13,885 bases of DNA from an uncultured Collinsella sp. GTDB lineage: Bacteria > Actinomycetota > Coriobacteriia > Coriobacteriales > Coriobacteriaceae. The stretch is from assembly GCA_905211615.1 (NCBI GenBank), contig CAJMBB010000048.1, forward strand, positions 1-13,885. The letters run 5' to 3'. The position numbers and the translations under genes are program-made. Position 1 is the first letter of the stretch; every line of letters starts with the position of its first letter. Under the pieces are notes generated by a model. That model worked only from the letters and a program-made list of their open reading frames with translations, was not told where the DNA came from and ran no database searches. This document shows, one piece after another, positions 6,959 to 13,885 of the stretch.

Positions 6959-7246
6959 CTACAGACGGTACATAAAGTTAAAGACGTCCTCGCGCTGGAT
7001 GGACACGTTGACGCCCGAAAGCTCGCCGGCCTCGGCCAGCGCCTTCTGCAGCTCGGCGAAGTCGAGCTTGGACTCGGCGGTGTCGGCCAGCATGGTCATG
7101 GTGAAGATGTCCTCGATAATGGACTGCGTGATGTCGCGGATGTCGACGTTGGCCTCGCCCAAAACGCGGGTGACGCCGGCGACGATGCCGGGGCGGTTCT
7201 TGCCAAGGACGGTGATGACGATGCGGGAGGACGAGATCTCGGCCAT
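6959..7246 (-). CDS. ACT-domain protein (UPF0237-like)
   Basis: A stand-alone ACT domain of 95 residues. ACT domains bind amino acids or similar small ligands and usually act as dimers that regulate enzymes. The line ITVLGKNRPGIVAGVTRVL (11-29), then NVDIRDITQSIIEDIFTM (33-50), is typical of the UPF0237 family, in which the DRPGIVA-like loop and the I.DI.Q strand form the ligand site. The C-terminus (GVNVSIQREDVFNFMYRL) also fits that family. No enzyme domain is fused. UPF0237 genes are commonly followed by a UPF0210 gene; here the next gene is citrate synthase, so ligand and partner are unknown. Start at 7246 is preceded by GAAAGGG on the minus strand. Ends in TAG. Probably the first gene of a minus-strand transcript. 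Confidence 0.87.
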   Translation of the reverse strand: MAEISSSRIVITVLGKNRPGIVAGVTRVLGEANVDIRDITQSIIEDIFTMTMLADTAESKLDFAELQKALAEAGELSGVNVSIQREDVFNFMYRL

Positions 7247-7293
7247 GGGAAACCCTTTCGCGTGGTTGCGGTGCGCGCGGGGCGCTCCGCTAC

Positions 7294-7316
7294 GGTACAG
7301 TGTTCATCATTGTACC
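7294..7316 (-). promoter_or_regulatory. Dyad overlapping the predicted ACT gene -10
   Basis: GGTACA (7294-7299) and TGTACC (7311-7316) form a perfect 6-bp dyad, extended by TG/CA inside. On the minus strand the right arm contains TACAAT, a good -10, about 65 bases before the ACT gene start. No good -35 is seen. The overlap of dyad and -10 is what a repressor site would look like; the regulator is unknown. Confidence 0.4.
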
Positions 7317-7411
7317 TGTCTGGCGCCAAAAGGGGTGTGCTTACTGCGGCGTTACACGTCTGCAACATGGGAGAAGGGGCAATAGGGTGCGTGTCCGCTG
7401 CGGTTGGCCAC

Positions 7412-7455
7412 GCCGCGTCGCACAAAGACCGTGAACCTTTTGTGGGACACGCGGC
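7412..7455. promoter_or_regulatory. Large dyad across the rpmE -35 region
   Basis: GCCGCGT (7412-7418) pairs with ACGCGGC (7449-7455), and inside it CACAAA (7421-7426) pairs with TTTGTG (7439-7444). The inner right arm overlaps the proposed rpmE -35. It may be an operator. It lies upstream of the expected transcription start, so it should not be part of the rpmE RNA. Confidence 0.4.
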
Positions 7456-7468
7456 GCCGTGGTACCAT
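7440..7468 (+). promoter_or_regulatory. Predicted rpmE promoter
   Basis: TTGTGG (7440-7445) and TACCAT (7463-7468) are 17 bases apart, and TGG directly before the -10 makes an extended -10 (TGGTACCAT). Transcription would start near 7475, just before the two leader hairpins. Confidence 0.6.
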
Positions 7469-7474
7469 AGCCGA

Positions 7475-7545
7475 GTTTGTTGTCTTGGTCGGAAACCAAG
7501 ACGCCTTATGCGCTGATCGGTAACCAGCGCCTGACCAATAAGGAG
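7475..7545 (+). ncRNA. Structured rpmE leader (candidate L31 ribosomal leader)
   Basis: Two hairpins follow each other: GTCTTGGT (7482-7489) / ACCAAGAC (7495-7502) with loop CGGAA, and GCGCTG (7510-7515) / CAGCGC (7525-7530). The inner sequences are alike (GGTCGGAAACC and GATCGGTAACC), suggesting a repeated recognition element. The Shine-Dalgarno AAGGAG follows at about 7540-7545. Structured mRNA leaders of L31 genes are known in several bacterial groups, including Coriobacteria as I recall; the model match itself was not tested. A likely role is feedback control by L31 binding its own mRNA. Confidence 0.55.
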
Positions 7546-7552
7546 TCCTACC

Positions 7553-7978
7553 ATGAAGCAGGGTATCCATCCCCAGTATGTCGAGTGCACGGTGACGTGC
7601 TCCTGCGGCAACACCTTCAAGACGCACGCTACCGTGTCCGAGATGAAGGTTGAGCTTTGCAACGAGTGCCACCCGTTCTACACCGGCCAGCAGAAGTTCG
7701 TCGACACCGGTGGACGCGTCCAGCGCTTCGCCGACAAGTTCGGTGGCGCCGCTGCCGCCCAGCTCAAGAAGGCCGAGGAGGCCAAGGCTGCCAAGGCTGC
7801 CAAGGCTGCTGAGGCCGAGGCCGCTCGCAAGGCCGCCGCTGAGGCTAAGGCTGCCGAGAAGGCCAAGCGTGCTGCTAAGTTTGCCGAGGAGGCTGCCAAG
7901 CAGGCCGCCGAGGCTCCCGCAGAGGCTCCCGTCGAGGAGGCCGCTGCCGAGGCCGAGACCACCGAGGCTGCTGAGTAA
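7553..7978 (+). CDS. rpmE: Ribosomal protein L31 with long Ala/Lys/Glu tail
   Basis: Large-subunit protein L31 (bL31), involved in the contact between ribosomal subunits. Residues 1-65 are a normal zinc-type L31: MKQGIHPQY start, Cys16 and Cys18 (CSCGNTF), Cys36 and Cys39 (CNECHPFYTG), then a basic GGRVQRF segment. Residues 66-141 are an added tail made mostly of Ala, Lys and Glu, basic at first and acidic at the end (...EAETTEAAE), predicted to be a long helix followed by a Pro/Glu-rich acidic end. Typical L31 is about 65-80 residues, so the protein is nearly doubled. The frame is unbroken with no stop between core and tail, and codon use is host-like. Start ATG at 7553 follows AAGGAG. Transcribed alone: own promoter and leader, then a terminator. 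Confidence 0.93.
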   Translation: MKQGIHPQYVECTVTCSCGNTFKTHATVSEMKVELCNECHPFYTGQQKFVDTGGRVQRFADKFGGAAAAQLKKAEEAKAAKAAKAAEAEAARKAAAEAKAAEKAKRAAKFAEEAAKQAAEAPAEAPVEEAAAEAETTEAAE

Positions 7979-8013
7979 ATAGCTCGCCGCGGAATCACTC
8001 GCATTCATGGCAT

Positions 8014-8051
8014 AAGGGCAGTGCATCCGTTTGGGTGCGCGGCCCTTTTCT
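8014..8051 (+). terminator. Intrinsic terminator after rpmE
   Basis: AAGGGC (8014-8019) pairs with GCCCTT (8042-8047), and inside it GCATCC (8023-8028) pairs with GGGTGC (8033-8038) around GTTT. It is followed by TTTTCTTTTT. The inner 18 bases, 8023-8040, recur exactly at 12371-12388. Confidence 0.85.
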
Positions 8052-8056
8052 TTTTA

Positions 8057-8159
8057 TTGGTGCAAACCAACCTGCCCCCATTGCACCAAATGGCAGAGAG
8101 GCAGCGTTTGCCCAGATAAAACTTGCCAAAATTAACCTGTCCCATTGTGGCAGGTTGGT
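8057..8159. repeat. Complex inverted-repeat element between rpmE and secA
   Basis: TTGGTGCAA (8057-8065) / TTGCACCAA (8081-8089) is a perfect 9-bp inverted repeat. ACCAACCTGCC (8066-8076), in its loop, is a perfect 11-bp match to the reverse complement of GGCAGGTTGGT (8149-8159). That right arm can instead pair with the nearer AACCTG (8134-8139). The AACCTG...CCCATTG segment is present twice as an imperfect direct repeat (from 8070 and from 8134). Either a dispersed palindromic element or a switching RNA; its position before the likely secA -10 favours the former. Confidence 0.65.
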
Positions 8160-8218
8160 CGTAGTTATTACGTGGCGGTCGAGGTCGACCGTATAGGCCG
8201 CGCCTTGTTTGGCTAAAG

Positions 8219-8264
8219 TACAATCATCTGTGTTTAACTCGCCCGCAGCTGCACGGCGTGGGCG
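8219..8264 (+). promoter_or_regulatory. Candidate secA -10 and leader hairpin
   Basis: TACAAT (8219-8224) is a plausible -10 without a clear -35. Downstream CGCCC (8240-8244) / GGGCG (8260-8264) can form a short hairpin ahead of the Shine-Dalgarno at 8274-8279. Confidence 0.35.
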
Positions 8265-8285
8265 ATGGCCAAAAAGGAAAACCAC

Positions 8286-11092
<2,807 letters not shown>

Positions 11093-11093
<1 letters not shown>

Positions 11094-12241
11094 TGGCTGA
11101 GGCTTTAGAGGTAACGCCCGCCGAGCTGGACGCGTTTGCGGATCGGCTCGGCGAGGTCGAGTCGTATCTCCATTTGGACGAAAAGCGCACGCGCGTGACC
11201 GAGCTCGAGGCTAAAAGCGTGGCCCCCGGCTTTTGGGATGACGCCGACGCTGCCCGTGCCACCATGGAGGAGATCGCGCGCACCAAGGAAGATATCGCTG
11301 CCGTGGACACCGCGCGCGGCGAGCTTTCCGATGCCCGCGCCGCGCTGGAGCTTGCCGAGGAGATGGGGGATGACCCCGATGCCGTCGCTCTTCGCGAGGA
11401 GGCTGCAGCCACGGCTGAGCGCCTGGCCCGTGCCATCGATGAGCTTGAGCTTTCGAGCTGGTTTACCGGTGAGTTCGATCACGGCGATGCCATTGTGACC
11501 ATCAAGCCCGGACAGGGTGGTCTGGAGGCCCAGGACTGGACCTTCATGCTCTTTAAGATGTACATGAAGTACTGCCAGCGTCGCGGCTGGAAGGTCACCA
11601 TCAACGACTGTCCCGCGGCCGAGATCATCGGCATTGACCGCGCGACCTTTACCGTCGAGGGCAAGGACGCATTTGGCATGTTGCGCGCCGAGGCCGGCGT
11701 CCACCGCTTGGTGCGCATTAGCCCCACCGACGACAAGAAGCGCCGCCAGACCACGTTTGCCGGCGTCGAGGTCATCCCCGTGCTACCCGATGATATCGAC
11801 ATCGAGATCAATCCCGACGACATCCGCGTGGACGTGTACCACGCGAGCGGCCCGGGCGGTCAGGGCGTCAACACCACCGACTCCGCCGTACGCGTGACGC
11901 ATTTCCCCAGCGGCATTGTGGTTACCTGCCAAAACGAGCGCAGCCAGATCCAGAACAAGGCAGCGTGCATGCAGATCCTCAAGGCTCGCCTGTACGAGAT
12001 CGAGCTCGAAAAGCGCGCCGAGGCGCTCGATGAGATTCGCGGACCCAAGACCACGATTGGTTTTGGCAACCAGATTCGTAGCTACGTGCTCTACCCATAC
12101 CAGATGGTCAAGGATCTGCGCTCGGGCGTGGAGACCAGCAACGTTGAGGCCGTTCTTGACGATGGCGACCTGGACCCGTTTGTTATTGGCTACCATCGCT
12201 GGGCCACCGGCAACGCCGATGCAGAAGGCTCGGGGGTCTAA
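11093..12241 (+). CDS. prfB: Peptide chain release factor 2 with SPT in the stop-codon motif
   Basis: Class I release factor that reads stop codons UAA/UGA in the ribosomal A site and triggers peptide release; 382 residues. The catalytic GGQ (255-257, in HASGPGGQGVN) and the N-terminal coiled-coil part are normal. Two points differ from the textbook RF2. First, the codon-reading tripeptide Ser-Pro-Phe is Ser-Pro-Thr here (residues 210-212, bases 11720-11728, in VRISPTDDKKRRQTTF); Thr is what RF1 (Pro-x-Thr) has at that place. Second, the frame runs unbroken through the region (VESYLHLDEK) where many bacteria have an in-frame UGA and a +1 frameshift, so that autoregulation is absent. RF1 identity is unlikely, because the SP pair, HRLVRIS and RRQTTFAGVEV lines are RF2-like. 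Overlaps the secA stop as TAATG with no spacer. Ends in TAA. Confidence 0.93.
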
Positions 12242-12243
12242 AA

Positions 12244-12326
12244 CATCGGGCGGCTTCAAGCCGATGCTAAGCCCAACGGTTGGACGGGTTTGTATCCAGA
12301 ATAAACCCTGCGCAGGGGTGGTTTTT
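12244..12326 (+). promoter_or_regulatory. Hairpins downstream of prfB
   Basis: CATCGG (12244-12249) / CCGATG (12261-12266), AAGCCC (12269-12274) / GGGTTT (12286-12291), and the palindrome CCCTGCGCAGGG (12305-12316) followed by GTGGTTTTTG can each form a stem. The last could be a modest terminator for prfB. No known riboswitch recognised. Confidence 0.35.
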
Positions 12327-12340
12327 GTCCGGCGAATCGG

Positions 12341-12346
12341 TAGAAT
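12341..12346 (+). promoter_or_regulatory. Possible yitT -10
   Basis: TAGAAT is a fair -10 but has no convincing -35 (the T-rich stretch at 12322-12327 is too close). If used, the transcript would start near 12353, shortly before the terminator hairpin at 12371. Confidence 0.25.
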
Positions 12347-12370
12347 CGAATACAGCAAGAAGTTCGAAGC

Positions 12371-12394
12371 GCATCCGTTTGGGTGCGCTTTTTT
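12371..12394 (+). terminator. Terminator hairpin directly before the yitT ribosome binding site
   Basis: A stem of GCGCATCC (from 12369) with GGGTGCGC (12381-12388) around GTTT is followed by TTTTTT. The yitT Shine-Dalgarno GAGGGAGG starts at the next base (12395) and the ATG is at 12407. It may end prfB transcripts, or act as a leaky or conditional attenuator for yitT. Confidence 0.85.
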
Positions 12395-12406
12395 GAGGGA
12401 GGCAGC

Positions 12407-13297
12407 ATGGCATATCGTCTGGACATCAAGCGCATTCTTTCGATGAACTTCTTTCACGACCTGCCCCAGATTATGTTGGGGTGCGCTCTGGCCGCTATTG
12501 CGACCGACCTGTTTTTGATTCCCAACGGCCTTGCTGCCGGTGGCGTTACGGGCCTTGCCACCATTATCCAGGCGGTCGGTGCATCGCGCGGCCTATCGCT
12601 TCCCGTTGGTATTCAGACCATCGTGATGAACGCCTTGCTGTTGTTGGTCGTTATGCGCGAGGGCGGCATGTTCTACGTGGTGCAGACCGCGACGGGCTTT
12701 GTGCTGCTGGGCTTCTTTACCGATCTGTTCGCCCCGTTTGTAGCACCCCTGGCGGATGCGGACCTGATGCTCCCTGCCATGTGGGGCGGCATTATCACGG
12801 GCATCGGTTACGGCTTGGTGTTGCGCGCCGGCGCCAACACCGGCGGCTCGGACACGATTGGCCAAATCATCTCGCGTAATACCTCACTGCCCGTGGGCTC
12901 GACCGTCATGGCGATCGATGTTGCCGTATGCGCGCTGTCGGCTCCGGTCTTTTCAATCGAAAACGCACTATATGCAGGCCTTTCGATGGTCATTAGCGGC
13001 TACGTGATCGATGCTGTGGTCGATGGTGGCAACAAGCGCCGTATGGTACTCATCATCTCGGATAAGTTCCCTGATATCGCTGCCGATATCATGTATGGCC
13101 TGGGTCGTGGTTGTACCAAGTTTAAGGCGACTGGCATGTATTCGGGTGCCGAGAAGCCGGTGATTATGGTCATCGTGAGCCGTCGAGAACTCAATACCCT
13201 CAAGACGATCGTGCGCGAGCGCGATCCTCACGCCATTGTGACGGTCGCTGACGTTACGGAAGCCTTCGGCGAGGGATTCAAGGACATTAGCGCGTAG
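12407..13297 (+). CDS. YitT-family membrane protein with C-terminal DUF2179 domain
   Basis: A 296-residue integral membrane protein of unknown transport or signalling function. About six hydrophobic helices can be seen at roughly residues 20-38, 66-83, 90-110, 122-141, 163-183 and 186-204, with the family segment RAGANTGGSDTIGQI (140-154). The soluble C-terminal part (about 208-296, ending KPVIMVIVSRRELNTLKTIV... and VADVTEAFGEGF) is the DUF2179 domain of the YitT family. Length is normal for the family. Start ATG at 12407 follows GAGGGAGG; an in-frame GTG at 12383 would begin inside the terminator stem and is not used. A rho-independent terminator lies immediately upstream, so expression probably depends on read-through. 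Ends in TAG. Confidence 0.88.
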   Translation: MAYRLDIKRILSMNFFHDLPQIMLGCALAAIATDLFLIPNGLAAGGVTGLATIIQAVGASRGLSLPVGIQTIVMNALLLLVVMREGGMFYVVQTATGFVLLGFFTDLFAPFVAPLADADLMLPAMWGGIITGIGYGLVLRAGANTGGSDTIGQIISRNTSLPVGSTVMAIDVAVCALSAPVFSIENALYAGLSMVISGYVIDAVVDGGNKRRMVLIISDKFPDIAADIMYGLGRGCTKFKATGMYSGAEKPVIMVIVSRRELNTLKTIVRERDPHAIVTVADVTEAFGEGFKDISA

Positions 13298-13504
13298 GGT
13301 CGACCGCGTTCCATCCAAAAGACGTTCACATTGATAAACCGTTTCATCAGCGGTTCTGCCTGCTAAATTGTTCAAATAATGATAAAAACTCTGGTAAAGC
13401 CATCAGTTTCCAGCATAATGAATGACGTACGTGCATTGCGGCTGTGTTGGGATCACCTTCGGTGCCGTGCGCATTTTGTCTAATGAGGATGAAAGGAAGG
13501 CACA
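13298..13504 (+). promoter_or_regulatory. AT-richer gap with candidate transketolase promoter
   Basis: A 207-base non-coding gap, richer in A/T than the rest. CATAAT (13414-13419) is a good -10 with a weak -35 (CTGGTA, 13391-13396, spacer 17). AACCG (13337-13341) / CGGTT (13351-13355) forms a short dyad that could be an operator. CACC/GGTG around TTC (13454-13464) is a small hairpin. No terminator with a clear U tract was found after yitT. The ribosome binding site AAAGGAAGG lies at about 13492-13500. Confidence 0.35.
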
Positions 13505-13885
13505 ATGAGCGACGAAGAGCTCAAAAAGGTTGCCAACGAGGTAAGGAAGGGCATCGTCACCGGCGTGCACGCTGCCAAGTCCGGCCATCCGGGCGGTTCG
13601 CTCGGCGCTGCCGACATCATGACCTATCTATACTTTGAGGAAATGAACGTCGACCCGTCCGACCCCCGCAAAGCCGACCGCGATCGCTTCGTGCTTTCCA
13701 AGGGTCACTGCGCGCCTGGTCTGTACGCCGTGCTCGCCGAGCGCGGATTCTTCCCCAAGGAGGATCTCGAGACGCTGCGCCACATCGGCAGCCACCTGCA
13801 GGGCCATCCCAACATGAATGACACCCCGGGCGTCGACATGTCCACCGGCTCGCTTGGCCAGGGCATCTCCGCCGCCGTGGGCATG
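13505..13885 (+). CDS. Transketolase N-terminal subunit (partial, runs off the right end)
   Basis: The first 127 residues are in frame up to the last base of the window. Transketolase moves two-carbon units between sugar phosphates in the pentose phosphate pathway, using thiamine diphosphate. Visible family marks: GVHAAKSGHPGGSLGAAD (residues 21-38), SKGHCAPGLYAVLAERG, and LQGHPNMNDTPGVDMSTGSL, all in the thiamine-diphosphate-binding N-terminal domain. The short start MSDEELKKVANEVRKGI and the GHCAPGLYA wording match the split transketolases found in many anaerobes, where the N- and C-terminal halves are separate genes; the C-terminal half would be expected just downstream, outside the window. 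A full-length enzyme cannot be ruled out from this piece. Start ATG follows AAAGGAAGG 4 bases upstream. Confidence 0.88.
   Translation, partial: MSDEELKKVANEVRKGIVTGVHAAKSGHPGGSLGAADIMTYLYFEEMNVDPSDPRKADRDRFVLSKGHCAPGLYAVLAERGFFPKEDLETLRHIGSHLQGHPNMNDTPGVDMSTGSLGQGISAAVGM

Noticed and set aside
6207..7385. A 392-codon plus-strand frame over citrate synthase and the ACT gene
   Set aside because: It overlaps two well-supported genes on the other strand and contains no family motif; a shadow of their codon bias.
7741..7975. The rpmE tail as a separate gene or a tandem DNA repeat
   Set aside because: The frame is continuous with the L31 core and there is no internal ribosome binding site. The repetition is at the amino acid level (Ala/Lys/Glu) without a fixed DNA unit.
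12383..12406. GTG start giving an 8-residue longer YitT protein
   Set aside because: It would begin inside the terminator stem with no ribosome binding site; the ATG at 12407 has GAGGGAGG at the right distance.

Overview
The window looks like a piece of chromosome from a high-GC gut actinobacterium of the class Coriobacteriia, most likely Collinsella or a close relative. This is inferred from gene content, the strong G/C bias at third codon positions, an L31 protein with a long Ala/Lys/Glu tail, and palindromic intergenic repeats built on GGGGACGTTC and GACTAGTC. No sequence search was possible, so the genus is a judgement.

Layout. Bases 2-82 are the tail of an upstream gene. Then come tyrS (tyrosyl-tRNA synthetase, +), ade (adenine deaminase, +) and a Cof-type HAD phosphatase (+). 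A minus-strand block follows, converging on that HAD gene: ACT-domain protein, then citrate synthase, then a second HAD phosphatase. From about 7440 the plus strand resumes with rpmE (ribosomal protein L31), secA, prfB (RF2, overlapping secA by one base), a YitT-family membrane protein, and the start of a split transketolase (N-terminal subunit), which runs off the right end. All genes are housekeeping or metabolic. There are no phage genes, transposase genes, CRISPR arrays, tRNAs or rRNAs.

The interest lies in the non-coding DNA and in prfB. (1) A 39-base repeat occurs once after ade (+) and once after the second HAD gene (-). It begins exactly at the TAG stop codon of both unrelated genes, and the copies differ at three positions, all C/T. 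It is part of a larger REP-like palindromic family in the gap between the convergent HAD genes. (2) RF2 carries Ser-Pro-Thr where the family normally has Ser-Pro-Phe, has no programmed frameshift, and none of the 11 stop codons in the window is TGA (5 TAA, 6 TAG). (3) The first HAD gene has a 62-base leader that folds into one long hairpin burying its ribosome binding site. (4) Strong terminator hairpins sit directly before the ribosome binding sites of yitT and the second HAD gene, leaving no room for a separate promoter. (5) The rpmE leader has two consecutive hairpins with related loops, likely a ribosomal-protein leader. (6) A 103-base element with competing inverted repeats lies between rpmE and secA.

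Functionally the window combines translation (tyrS, rpmE, prfB), protein export (secA), purine salvage (ade), central carbon metabolism (citrate synthase, transketolase) and two small-molecule phosphatases. I see no single pathway or defence system. I found no protein-level new system; the best candidates for novelty are the stop-codon-supplying repeat, the RF2/stop-codon combination and the leader RNAs.
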